DNA from: Mycobacterium neglectum
GTDB taxonomy: Bacteria > Actinomycetota > Actinomycetes > Mycobacteriales > Mycobacteriaceae
Length of the DNA: 34,031 bases
Direction: 5' to 3'
Assembly (NCBI RefSeq): GCF_002591975.1
Contig: NZ_NVQE01000055.1
Span: 1 to 34,031 of the forward strand
Shown here: positions 26,126 to 33,375 of the stretch, piece by piece
Layout: each line of letters begins with the position of its first letter
Position numbering within the stretch: the stretch's first letter is position 1
Program-made: the position numbers and the translations under genes
Notes under the pieces: generated by a model
Told to the model about the DNA's origin: nothing
Databases searched by the model: none
Seen by the model: only the letters and a program-made list of their open reading frames with translations

Positions 26126-26428
26126 ATGGTTACGCCAGCGAAGGCCCGACCGGGAACTCGCGAGGAACTGGACGTCGCCACGCTTGACGCGACGGATAGC
26201 CCTTGGGTCACCCTGGTCTGGGACGACCCGGTCAACCTGATGACATACGTGACGTATGTCTTCCAGAAACTCTTCGGCTACAGCGAGCCCCACGCGACTA
26301 AACTCATGATGCAGGTGCACGAGGAGGGTAAGGCTGTGGTGTCGGCGGGCAGCCGGGAGTCGATGGAGGTCGACGTCTCCAAGCTGCACGCCGCGGGTTT
26401 GTGGGCGACCCTTCAGCAGGACCGCTGA
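26126..26428 (+). CDS. clpS: ATP-dependent Clp protease adaptor ClpS
   Basis: Adaptor that delivers proteins with destabilising N-terminal residues to the ClpC-ClpP protease (N-degron pathway). The 100-residue protein has an N-terminal flexible part (1-25) and the ClpS fold (~26-98) with WVTLVWDDPVNLMTYVTYV, whose acidic and hydrophobic residues line the N-degron pocket, then HATKLMMQVHEEGKAVV, which contacts the Clp N-domain. It starts a long plus-strand gene run and has a leaderless-type promoter. The arrangement clpS-DUF2017-peptidase matches M. tuberculosis Rv1331-Rv1333. Confidence 0.96.
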   Translation: MVTPAKARPGTREELDVATLDATDSPWVTLVWDDPVNLMTYVTYVFQKLFGYSEPHATKLMMQVHEEGKAVVSAGSRESMEVDVSKLHAAGLWATLQQDR

Positions 26429-26435
26429 CCCGACT

Positions 26436-27017
26436 GTGCGCAAATGGAAACGGGTCGATGCCGCCGACGGCCCGCGCTTCCGATCGGCGCTGGCCGCGCA
26501 CGAGGTTTCGCTGTTGCAGAACCTGGCGACGTCAATGGTCGGGATGCTCGACGACCGTGAATCATCATCTCCTGCTGATGAACTCGAAGAGATAACTGGA
26601 ATGCGCACCGGCCACTCGTCGCCTCCGGAGGATGAGACGATGAAGCGGCTGCTACCGGACTTCTTCCGTCCCCAGACCGACCATCCGGCGGGTTCCGGTC
26701 CCGCCGAGAGCCTCAACAGCGCGCTGCGCAGCCTCCATGAGCCGGAGATCATCGAAGCCAAACGTGAAGCGGCGCAACGGTTACTGAATACCGTGCCGCC
26801 CCATGGCGGTAAACTCGAGCTCACCGAGGACGACGCGCACGCGTGGGTCGCGGCGGTCAACGACATGCGGCTCGCGCTGGGCACCATGCTCGGAGTCGCC
26901 CAGGATGGGCCTGCCGAAATGCCGCCCGAGCATCCGATGGCGGGTCATCTGGACGTGTACCAGTGGCTGACCGTGCTGCAGGAGTACCTGGTGCTGTCAA
27001 TGATGGGGAAGTCATAG
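26436..27017 (+). CDS. DUF2017 family protein (Rv1332-like)
   Basis: 193-residue cytoplasmic protein, seven bases after clpS. It is helical and charged, beginning RKWKRVDAADGPRF, with ALAAHEVSLLQNLATSMVGML in the first part and a C-terminal WVAAVNDMRLALGTMLGV plus LDVYQWLTVLQEYL. This matches DUF2017, which is nearly always next to clpS in actinobacteria. The function is unknown; the constant linkage suggests a role connected with ClpS or protein turnover. Annotation of relatives as transcriptional regulators is not supported by a helix-turn-helix I can see. GTG 26436 is the start that follows the clpS stop. Confidence 0.88.
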   Translation: MRKWKRVDAADGPRFRSALAAHEVSLLQNLATSMVGMLDDRESSSPADELEEITGMRTGHSSPPEDETMKRLLPDFFRPQTDHPAGSGPAESLNSALRSLHEPEIIEAKREAAQRLLNTVPPHGGKLELTEDDAHAWVAAVNDMRLALGTMLGVAQDGPAEMPPEHPMAGHLDVYQWLTVLQEYLVLSMMGKS

Positions 27018-27019
27018 CG

Positions 27020-28039
27020 ATGGGCGCGATCACGGACGTCGGCGGAATCCTCGTCGGCCATCACCACCGGATCGATCCCGATGTCGAGCTCGGTTCGGGC
27101 TGGGCCGCTGGTACGACGGTCGTGCTGACCCCGCCGGGGACGGTGGGGGCCGTCGATTGCCGCGGCGGCGCGCCCGGCACGCGCGAGACCGACCTGCTCG
27201 ACCCGATCAACTCGGTGCGCCATGTCGACGCGGTGGTGCTCAGCGGAGGTAGCGCGTTCGGTCTGGCCGCAGCCCACGGCGTGATGGAGTGGCTCGAGGA
27301 GCGGGGCCGGGGGGTGGCGATCGAGGACGGTGTGGTGCCGATCGTTCCTTCCGCGGTGATTTTTGATCTTCCGGTCGGCGGATGGAAGTGCCGTCCGAAT
27401 GCGGAGTTCGGTCGGGCCGCCGCCGAGAGCGCAGGCATCGAGGTGGCCATCGGCACGGTGGGAGCAGGCGTCGGGGCTCGCGTCGGCGTGCTCAAAGGCG
27501 GGGTCGGCACCGCTTCGGTGATGCTGGAATCCGGGGTGACGGTGGGAGCCGTCGTGGTCGTCAACGCCGCTGGTGACGCTGTAGATCCGGCGACGGGGCT
27601 GCCCTGGCTCGCGGACCAGATCGAGGAGTTCGGTCTCATCGCTCCGCCGGCCGATCAGATCGCCGCGTACGCCGACCGCCACTCCGAGCTCAGCCCGCTC
27701 AACACCACCATCGCGGTCGTCGCGACCGACGCGGTGCTGAGCAAGGCCGGATGCCGCCGGATGGCCGTCGCCGCCCAGGACGGGCTCGCACGCACCATCC
27801 GGCCGTGCCACACCCCCCTCGATGGCGATACGGTGTTTGCGCTGGCGACCGGTGCCATCGAGGTGCCGCCGGATCCGACGACCCCGGCGTCGATGTCGCC
27901 GGAGGTGCCCTTGATCACCGCGCTCGGGGCGGCCGCCGCGGACTGTCTGGCCCGCGCGGTCCTCGTCGGTGTGCTGGCCGCGGAGTCGGTAGCAGGAATA
28001 CCGACGTACCGGGACATGTTGCCCGGAGCGTTCGAATGA
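27020..28039 (+). CDS. P1 family (DmpA-like, MEROPS S58) peptidase
   Basis: 339-residue Ntn-hydrolase-type aminopeptidase/amidase. It begins GAITDVGGILVGHH and has LSGGSAFGLAAAHGVM, GGWKCRPN, GVGARVGVLKGG and the self-cleavage region SPLNTTIAVVATD. Cleavage between Asn228 and Thr229 should free Thr229 as the N-terminal nucleophile, whereas Ochrobactrum DmpA uses Gly-Ser. It corresponds to M. tuberculosis Rv1333. The physiological substrate is unknown. ATG 27020 is two bases after the DUF2017 stop, so it is in the same operon. An 82-bp gap containing a large hairpin separates it from mec. Confidence 0.92.
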   Translation: MGAITDVGGILVGHHHRIDPDVELGSGWAAGTTVVLTPPGTVGAVDCRGGAPGTRETDLLDPINSVRHVDAVVLSGGSAFGLAAAHGVMEWLEERGRGVAIEDGVVPIVPSAVIFDLPVGGWKCRPNAEFGRAAAESAGIEVAIGTVGAGVGARVGVLKGGVGTASVMLESGVTVGAVVVVNAAGDAVDPATGLPWLADQIEEFGLIAPPADQIAAYADRHSELSPLNTTIAVVATDAVLSKAGCRRMAVAAQDGLARTIRPCHTPLDGDTVFALATGAIEVPPDPTTPASMSPEVPLITALGAAAADCLARAVLVGVLAAESVAGIPTYRDMLPGAFE

Positions 28040-28046
28040 ATTGTCG

Positions 28047-28105
28047 GCGAAACTGTATTCCAGCAGGTGTCTACTCGACATTCTGCTGCCGGAATGCAGT
28101 TTCGC
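28047..28105. repeat. Large imperfect inverted repeat (hairpin) between peptidase and mec
   Basis: Left arm 28047-28066 pairs with right arm 28086-28105: 15 consecutive pairs (one of them G-U if RNA), one mismatch, then four more. The loop side adds TGTC/GACA pairs at 28068-28071 and 28077-28080. There is no T tract after it, so it is not a standard terminator. It fills nearly all of an otherwise operon-like gap and is of the size of dispersed palindromic elements. It could act as an mRNA processing or stability element. No second copy was noticed in this window. Confidence 0.7.
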
Positions 28106-28121
28106 GGGGAAAGGGAAGACA

Positions 28122-28535
28122 GTGCTGGTGATCCGAGCGGAGTTGGTCGACGCCATGGTCGCCCATGCCCGCGCCGACCACCCTGACGAGGCGTGCGGGG
28201 TGATCGCGGGACCAGAGGGGTCCGATCGCGCGGAGCGATTCATCGCGATGACCAACGCCGAGCGCTCGCCGACGTTCTATCGGTTCGACTCCGGCGAGCA
28301 GCTCAAGGTGTGGCGAGCCCTAGAAGACGCTGACGAGGCTCCCATCGTGATCTATCACTCGCATACCGCCACCGAGGCCTACCCAAGCCGCACCGACATC
28401 GCGTATGCGTCCGAACCGGACGCGCACTACGTGCTGGTGTCCACGCGCGACCCCGACGAGCACGAGCTGCGCAGCTACCGCATCCTCGACGGCGTCGTCA
28501 CCGAAGAACCCGTCAAGATCGTCGAGCAGTACTAG
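28122..28535 (+). CDS. mec: CysO-cysteine peptidase Mec
   Basis: JAMM/MPN+ zinc peptidase that cuts free cysteine from the C-terminus of the CysO-cysteine adduct. The 137-residue protein carries the JAMM motif His79-Ser-His81 followed by Ser89 and Asp92 (YHSHTATEAYPSRTD), plus Glu23 in DEACGV. GTG 28122 gives MLVIRAELVDAMVAH, matching the M. tuberculosis Rv1334 core, and follows a GGGGAAAGGGAAG purine run. An open in-frame stretch back to 28041 exists but is encoded by the hairpin and is not family-like. It is followed by cysO and cysM, its pathway partners. Confidence 0.95.
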   Translation: MLVIRAELVDAMVAHARADHPDEACGVIAGPEGSDRAERFIAMTNAERSPTFYRFDSGEQLKVWRALEDADEAPIVIYHSHTATEAYPSRTDIAYASEPDAHYVLVSTRDPDEHELRSYRILDGVVTEEPVKIVEQY

Positions 28536-28559
28536 AACTTTGAAAGGAGTGACCGGCCC

Positions 28560-28832
28560 ATGTCTGTCACCGTGTCGATCCCAACCATTCTGCGCACCCA
28601 CACCGGCGGCGAGAAGCGTGTCACCGCAGCGGGCGAAACCGTGGGTGCGGTGATCAGCGATCTCGAGGCGAACTACTCGGGAATCTCCGATCGCCTGATG
28701 GATAACGGCAAGCTGAACCGCTTCGTCAACATCTATGTCAACGATGAGGATGTGCGGTTCTCCGGAGGGCTGGATACCGTGGTCTCCGAAGGGGATTCGG
28801 TGACGATCCTGCCCGCCGTCGCAGGTGGCTGA
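28560..28832 (+). CDS. cysO: Sulfur carrier protein CysO
   Basis: Small ubiquitin-like (ThiS/MoaD-type) protein of 90 residues ending in the diagnostic Gly-Gly (PAVAGG). The C-terminus is converted to a thiocarboxylate, which supplies sulfur for cysteine synthesis by CysM. It starts SVTVSIPTILRTHTGGEK and contains FVNIYVNDEDVRF and GDSVTILPAVAGG, very close to M. tuberculosis Rv1335. A strong Shine-Dalgarno AAAGGAG at 28543-28549 precedes ATG 28560. The cysM GTG begins at the base after its TGA, so the two are translationally linked. Confidence 0.97.
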   Translation: MSVTVSIPTILRTHTGGEKRVTAAGETVGAVISDLEANYSGISDRLMDNGKLNRFVNIYVNDEDVRFSGGLDTVVSEGDSVTILPAVAGG

Positions 28833-29804
28833 GTGACTCGATACGACTCCCTGATCCAGGCGCTCGGCGATACGCCGCTGGTTGGCCTGCAGCGGCTGTC
28901 GCCGCGATGGGCTGGCGACGACGATCAGCCGCACGTGCGGTTATGGGCCAAGCTGGAGGATCGAAACCCCACCGGTTCCATCAAGGACCGGCCCGCTTTG
29001 CGGATGATCGAGGATGCCGAGCGGCGGGGTGAATTGCAGCCCGGCGCAACGATTCTCGAACCGACCAGTGGCAATACCGGCATCTCGCTGGCCATGGCGG
29101 CGCTGCTCAAGGGCTACCAGATGATCTGCGTGATGCCCGAGAACACCTCCATCGAGCGACGGCAGCTGCTGGAGCTCTACGGTGCGCGGATCATCTACTC
29201 ACCCGCCGAGGGGGGCTCGAACACCGCGGTCGCTCACGCGAAAGAGCTTGCGCTGCAGAATCCTTCGTGGGTGATGCTCTACCAGTACGGCAACGAGTCG
29301 AATGCCCTTGCGCACTATGAGGGCACCGGCCCCGAGCTGCTGGCCGACCTGCCGGAGATCACCCACTTCGTGGCGGGCCTTGGCACCACCGGCACGCTGA
29401 TGGGGACCGGGCGGTATCTGCGCGAGCACAAGCCCGACGTCCAGATCGTGGCGGCCGAGCCCCGCTACGGCGAGGGTGTCTACGCGCTGCGCAACATCGA
29501 TGAGGGGTTCATCCCCGAGCTGTACGACCCCGACGTGCTGACCACCCGCTTCTCCGTCGGCTCCTACGACGCGGTCAAGCGCACCCGCGAGCTCGTCCAG
29601 GTGGAAGGCATCTTCGCCGGCATCTCCACCGGTGCGGTGCTGCACGCCGCTCTGGGAATGGGGGCCAAGGCGCTCAAGGCGTCCGAGCAGGCCGACATCG
29701 CGTTCGTCGTCGCAGACGCCGGGTGGAAGTATCTGTCGACCGGTGCGTACGCCGGTAGCCTGGATGACGCGGAGGACGCGTTGGAAGGGCAGTTATGGGC
29801 TTGA
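28833..29804 (+). CDS. cysM: O-phosphoserine sulfhydrylase CysM (CysO-dependent cysteine synthase)
   Basis: PLP enzyme that joins O-phosphoserine with the thiocarboxylate of CysO to form CysO-cysteine. The 323-residue product has PLP lysine Lys51 in NPTGSIKDRPA, the TSGNTGIS loop (~79-86) and GLGTTGTLMG, the phosphate-binding loop. Arg220 in YGEGVYALR is present; in M. tuberculosis CysM this arginine is the key residue for recognising phosphoserine rather than O-acetylserine, so the same substrate is inferred. It ends with the family-typical ALEGQLWA tail, which folds over the active site. It follows cysO directly and overlaps the rhomboid gene by 10 bp. Confidence 0.97.
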   Translation: MTRYDSLIQALGDTPLVGLQRLSPRWAGDDDQPHVRLWAKLEDRNPTGSIKDRPALRMIEDAERRGELQPGATILEPTSGNTGISLAMAALLKGYQMICVMPENTSIERRQLLELYGARIIYSPAEGGSNTAVAHAKELALQNPSWVMLYQYGNESNALAHYEGTGPELLADLPEITHFVAGLGTTGTLMGTGRYLREHKPDVQIVAAEPRYGEGVYALRNIDEGFIPELYDPDVLTTRFSVGSYDAVKRTRELVQVEGIFAGISTGAVLHAALGMGAKALKASEQADIAFVVADAGWKYLSTGAYAGSLDDAEDALEGQLWA

Positions 29805-30484
29805 CAGGTCCCGGATACCCGGGGACGTCGGCGGCGCCGAAGAAGCGGCCCGCCTGGATCGTCGGCGGCGTGACGATCATCAGTTTCGTCGTGCTGCTGT
29901 GGGTCATCGAATTGTGGGACTCGCTGACCAACCACCGCCTGGACAACAACGGCATCCGGCCGCTGGAGACCGACGGACTGCTGGGCATCATCTGGGCGCC
30001 GCTGCTGCACTCAGACTGGAATCACCTGATCGCCAATACCGTTCCGGCACTCATCCTCGGTTTCCTGATGACGCTCGCGGGTTTGTCGCGGTTCATCTTC
30101 GCCACCGCGATCGTCTGGATTCTCGGCGGATTCGGCACCTGGCTGCTCGGCAATATCGGCGCGCACTGCCCCTACGTCGGCGTGCGCTGCGAGACGAACC
30201 ACATCGGCGCCTCGGGACTGATCTTCGGCTGGCTGGCGTTCCTGATCGTGTTCGGATTCTTCACTCGCAAGGTGTGGGAGATCGTGGTCGGTGTCGTCGT
30301 CCTGTTGGTCTACGGCAGCGTCCTGTTCGGGGTGCTGCCCGGCACCCCCGGGGTTTCGTGGCAGGGCCACCTGTGCGGTGCGGTCGCCGGCGTCGTCGCG
30401 GCGTATCTGCTGTCCGGGCCGGAGCGTAAGGCGCGCGATCACCGCAAGGTCGCGGCGAAGAACCCGTACAACCTGACGCCGTGA
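29795..30484 (+). CDS. Rhomboid family intramembrane serine protease
   Basis: 229-residue integral membrane protease with about six helices. The catalytic dyad is present: Ser140 in NHIGASGLIFGW (GxSG) and His192 in WQGHLCGAVAG. The L1-type segment WAPLLHSDWNHLIANT also contains His72 and Asn76, which help form the oxyanion hole. This matches the mycobacterial Rv1337 type. ATG 29795 lies inside the end of cysM (10-bp overlap); the end overlaps the murI start by four bases (GTGA at 30481-30484). Substrates are unknown. Confidence 0.94.
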   Translation: MGLTGPGYPGTSAAPKKRPAWIVGGVTIISFVVLLWVIELWDSLTNHRLDNNGIRPLETDGLLGIIWAPLLHSDWNHLIANTVPALILGFLMTLAGLSRFIFATAIVWILGGFGTWLLGNIGAHCPYVGVRCETNHIGASGLIFGWLAFLIVFGFFTRKVWEIVVGVVVLLVYGSVLFGVLPGTPGVSWQGHLCGAVAGVVAAYLLSGPERKARDHRKVAAKNPYNLTP

Positions 30485-31314
30485 GTTCGGCAACTGCGCC
30501 CGTCGGGATCTTCGATTCCGGGGTCGGCGGGTTGACGGTCGCCCGCGCGATCATCGACCAGCTGCCCGACGAAGACATCATCTATGTCGGCGACACCGCC
30601 AACGGCCCCTACGGCCCGTTGACCATTCCTGAGATCCGCGCGCATGCGTTGGCGATCGGCGACGACCTCGTCGAGCGTGGTGTCAAAGCGCTTGTGATCG
30701 CATGCAATACGGCGTCGTCGGCATGCCTGCGCGATGCCAGGGAGCGGTACGCACCCGTGCCCGTGATCGAAGTGATCCTGCCTGCCGTGCGTCGTGCCGT
30801 GGCCGCCACCCGCAACGGCCGCATCGGCGTCATCGGAACCGAGGCGACGATCGCGTCGAGGGCGTATCACGACGCGTTCGCGGCGGCGCGCGACACCGAA
30901 GTGATCGGGGTGGCGTGCCCCCGATTCGTCGACTTCGTCGAGCGTGGAGTGACCAGCGGGCGCCAGGTGCTCGGCCTCGCGGAGGGATATCTGGAGCCGC
31001 TCCAACGTGCCGAGGTCGACACGTTGGTGCTGGGGTGCACGCACTACCCGATGCTGTCGGGCCTGATCCAACTCGCGATGGGGGATCACGTGACACTGGT
31101 GTCCAGCGCCGAGGAGACCGCCAAGGACTTGCTTCGGGTGCTCACCGAACTTGATTTGCTACATCCCCATCCGGGCGACGGGGGACCCGCTGTTCGCCGC
31201 CGTTTCGAGGCGACCGGCGATCCTGAGGCGTTCACCACACTTGCGGGTCGATTCCTTGGCCCGACAGTCGAGGGTGTTCGCCCCGTTCAGCGCCCTGCTG
31301 AAGTGAAAAAATGA
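30481..31314 (+). CDS. murI: Glutamate racemase MurI
   Basis: Converts L-glutamate to D-glutamate for peptidoglycan. The 277-residue protein has the N-terminal GIFDSGVGGLTVARAI, the two catalytic cysteines Cys75 (IACNTASS) and Cys186 (LGCTHYPML), and GDTANGPYG. GTG 30481 overlaps the rhomboid stop, suggesting coupled translation. The order rhomboid-murI-phosphodiesterase-rph matches the M. tuberculosis Rv1337-Rv1340 run. Confidence 0.96.
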   Translation: MSSATAPVGIFDSGVGGLTVARAIIDQLPDEDIIYVGDTANGPYGPLTIPEIRAHALAIGDDLVERGVKALVIACNTASSACLRDARERYAPVPVIEVILPAVRRAVAATRNGRIGVIGTEATIASRAYHDAFAAARDTEVIGVACPRFVDFVERGVTSGRQVLGLAEGYLEPLQRAEVDTLVLGCTHYPMLSGLIQLAMGDHVTLVSSAEETAKDLLRVLTELDLLHPHPGDGGPAVRRRFEATGDPEAFTTLAGRFLGPTVEGVRPVQRPAEVKK

Positions 31315-31372
31315 ATTCGGCCACGCAAACGGGCGATGTTTTCGTCTTGCGGATGGTGGGCATGGCAAGCTA

Positions 31373-32146
31373 GTGAGTGTGCGAATCACCGTACTCGGTT
31401 GCTCCGGCAGTGTTGTCGGGCCTGATTCGCCAGCGTCCGGTTATTTGGTCACCGCCCCCGATACCCCGCCGCTAGTTCTCGATTTCGGCGGCGGCGTGCT
31501 GGGTGCGCTGCAGCGCTATGCCGATCCGAATTCCGTATACGTACTCCTCTCGCATCTGCACGCGGACCACTGTCTTGACCTTCCTGGCCTATTCGTGTGG
31601 CGTCGCTATCACCCGTCGCCGGCACAGGAGCGTGGCGTCATGTACGGCCCGGCCAATACCTGGGCTCGGCTGGGTGCGGCGTCGTCGCCCGAAGGTGGGG
31701 AGATCGACGACTTCTCCGATATTTTCGACATCCGTCACTGGGTGGACAACCGCGGGGTGGAGATCGGCACGTTGAACGTCGTGCCTCGCCTCGTCTGCCA
31801 TCCCACCGAGTCGTACGGTTTCCGGATCTCCGATCCGACGGGCGCCACCTTGGTCTACAGCGGCGACACCGGATACTGCGATGCCTTGATCGACCTGGCC
31901 CGTGGGGCTGATGTCTTTCTCTGTGAGGCGTCGTGGACGCATACGCCGGAGCGCCCGCCGAGGTTGCATCTGTCGGGGACGGAGGCCGGCCGGGCCGCGG
32001 CCAACGCCGGTGTCGGCGAACTGCTGTTGACGCACATCCCGCCGTGGACATCGCGCGAAGACGTCATCAGTGAGGCCAAGGCTGAGTTCGACGGTCCGGT
32101 GCACGCCGTGGTGTGCGGCGAGTCCTTCGAGGTTGCACGGTCCTGA
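31373..32146 (+). CDS. Metallo-beta-lactamase-fold cyclic nucleotide phosphodiesterase (Rv1339-like)
   Basis: 257-residue metal-dependent hydrolase. It starts VRITVLGCSGSVVGPDSPASG and has the zinc-binding HLHADHCLD (His61, His63, Asp65, His66), the second-site SGDTGYCD and a C-terminal LLTHIPPWTSR. It matches M. tuberculosis Rv1339, which has been reported as an atypical cAMP phosphodiesterase that alters antibiotic tolerance when expressed. GTG 31373 is used; GTG 31379 would remove two residues. It begins 58 bp after murI, in the same direction. With the cyclase at 6216-7820 it gives the window both a synthetic and a degradative enzyme for cyclic nucleotide. Confidence 0.93.
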   Translation: MSVRITVLGCSGSVVGPDSPASGYLVTAPDTPPLVLDFGGGVLGALQRYADPNSVYVLLSHLHADHCLDLPGLFVWRRYHPSPAQERGVMYGPANTWARLGAASSPEGGEIDDFSDIFDIRHWVDNRGVEIGTLNVVPRLVCHPTESYGFRISDPTGATLVYSGDTGYCDALIDLARGADVFLCEASWTHTPERPPRLHLSGTEAGRAAANAGVGELLLTHIPPWTSREDVISEAKAEFDGPVHAVVCGESFEVARS

Positions 32147-32166
32147 GGCGCGTCGGGCCCACCGGA

Positions 32167-32172
32167 TAGGGT
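32167..32172 (+). promoter_or_regulatory. -10 element of a probable leaderless promoter for rph
   Basis: TAGGGT ends seven bases before the rph GTG at 32180, the same spacing seen for clpS and the glutaminase, and no Shine-Dalgarno sequence is present. It suggests that rph can be transcribed from its own start besides any read-through from the phosphodiesterase gene. Confidence 0.45.
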
Positions 32173-32179
32173 TGGCCAC

Positions 32180-32962
32180 GTGTCCAGACGAGAAGACGGC
32201 CGCCTTGACGACGAGCTGCGACCGGTTCGCATCACGCGCGGCTTCACCACTCATCCCGCCGGGTCGGTGCTTGTTGAGTTCGGCCAGACCCGGGTCATGT
32301 GCACCGCCAGCGTCACCGAAGGTGTGCCCCGCTGGCGTAAGGGTTCCGGGCAGGGCTGGCTGACCGCCGAGTACGCGATGCTGCCGGCCGCCACCCACGA
32401 CCGCTCCGACCGCGAGTCGGTCAAGGGCCGTGTCGGGGGCCGCACCCAGGAGATCAGCCGGCTCGTCGGGCGGTCACTGCGTGCCTGCATCGATCTGGGC
32501 GCACTCGGGGAGAACACCATCGCGATCGACTGCGATGTGCTGCAGGCCGACGGCGGCACGCGTACCGCGGCGATCACCGGTGCGTATGTGGCGCTGGCCG
32601 ACGCGGTGACGTATCTGGGCGCGGCGGGCAAGTTATCGGATCCGCGGCCGTTGTCGTGCGCGATCGCCGCGGTGAGTGTCGGTGTGGTCGACGGCCGTGT
32701 CCGTGTCGACCTGCCTTACTCGGAAGACTCCCGCGCCGAGGTGGACATGAACGTCGTCACCACCGACACCGGAACCCTGGTCGAGATCCAGGGCACCGGT
32801 GAAGGGGCGACGTTCCCGCGCTCGACGCTGGACAAGATGCTCGACGCCGCGATGGCCGCGTGTGAGCAGATCTTCGTGATCCAGCAAGAGGCTCTGGAGC
32901 TGCCCTATCCCGGAGTGCTGCCGGAGTCCTCGGAGCCGGCGAAGAAAGCGTTCGGAAGCTGA
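32180..32962 (+). CDS. rph: Ribonuclease PH
   Basis: Phosphorolytic 3'-5' exoribonuclease that trims tRNA 3' ends. The 260-residue protein starts SRREDGRLDDELRPV and has EYAMLPAATHDRS, GGRTQEISRLVGRSLRA (phosphate-site arginines) and DCDVLQADGGTRTAAITGAYVAL (acidic metal site). Its end is rich in acidic residues, LPYPGVLPESSEPAKKAFGS. GTG 32180 has a -10 seven bases upstream. In most actinobacteria rph is followed by rdgB on the same strand; here a terminator and a small reversed gene lie between them. Confidence 0.96.
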   Translation: MSRREDGRLDDELRPVRITRGFTTHPAGSVLVEFGQTRVMCTASVTEGVPRWRKGSGQGWLTAEYAMLPAATHDRSDRESVKGRVGGRTQEISRLVGRSLRACIDLGALGENTIAIDCDVLQADGGTRTAAITGAYVALADAVTYLGAAGKLSDPRPLSCAIAAVSVGVVDGRVRVDLPYSEDSRAEVDMNVVTTDTGTLVEIQGTGEGATFPRSTLDKMLDAAMAACEQIFVIQQEALELPYPGVLPESSEPAKKAFGS

Positions 32963-32987
32963 GGTCTGGCCGCTAGGCGCCAACGAG

Positions 32988-33019
32988 AACACCCTCGGCT
33001 GCGGTGCGCCGAGGGTGTT
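32988..33019. terminator. Strong hairpin terminator, probably bidirectional
   Basis: Perfect 12-bp stem: AACACCCTCGGC at 32988-32999 and its complement at 33008-33019, with an 8-base loop. A T follows at 33020, and the A/T ends of the stem give a short A/T run on either side. It lies 25 bp after the rph stop and 11 bp before the stop of the reversed gene, so it can end both. Confidence 0.85.
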
Positions 33020-33030
33020 TCGATGATCGA

Positions 33031-33279
33031 TTACTTGGATGTGCCGGCGGCGGCCTTCTGACGCGTCTCCTGTGCCTTGGCCTTGGCGCGGGCAGTCTCC
33101 GCTTCGGCCTCTGCCCGGGCTGCATCAAGCTGGTGTGAGGCCTTCTCGACCTGCGCCCGACCTTCTTCCTGAAGATCGCCGCGGCTCAGGATCAAACCGA
33201 CCACCTGCTTGGTGAACCCGATGGCACCGGAGACAATGCCCCGGACGGCCTCGATTGCGCCGTTGTTGTTCTCTGCCAT
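33031..33279 (-). CDS. Small CsbD-like / microaggregate-binding-like protein
   Basis: 82-residue protein, minus strand. It begins AENNNGAIEAVRGIVSG, includes a short apolar stretch (~15-31) and a VVGLILSRGDLQEEGRAQ region, and then a long Ala/Glu/Lys/Arg helix (~40-76) that looks like a coiled coil. The pattern resembles the CsbD-like and microaggregate-binding proteins of mycobacteria, a loosely defined stress-associated group; the assignment is from appearance only. ATG 33277-33279 is preceded by a strong GAGGGGGAG purine run, which favours it over the ATG at 33318. I do not recall a counterpart here in M. tuberculosis. It is divergent from rdgB. Confidence 0.75.
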   Translation of the reverse strand: MAENNNGAIEAVRGIVSGAIGFTKQVVGLILSRGDLQEEGRAQVEKASHQLDAARAEAEAETARAKAKAQETRQKAAAGTSK

Positions 33280-33375
33280 TACTCCCCCTCTTCGTTGGCG
33301 TTCCTTGACGTCGTTCATTGACGTCCGACGCTGTAGCGATACCCTCGGCGCTAGCTACTACAAGCAGTTGTTGGC

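Noticed and set aside
26072..26887. N-terminal extension of PncB over clpS and DUF2017
   Set aside because: The frame is open by chance on the opposite strand of two well-supported genes; the conserved start is at 26071.
28041..28121. N-terminal extension of Mec from ATG 28041
   Set aside because: The 27 extra codons are encoded by the hairpin, are not family-like and lack a ribosome binding site; GTG 28122 fits the family.
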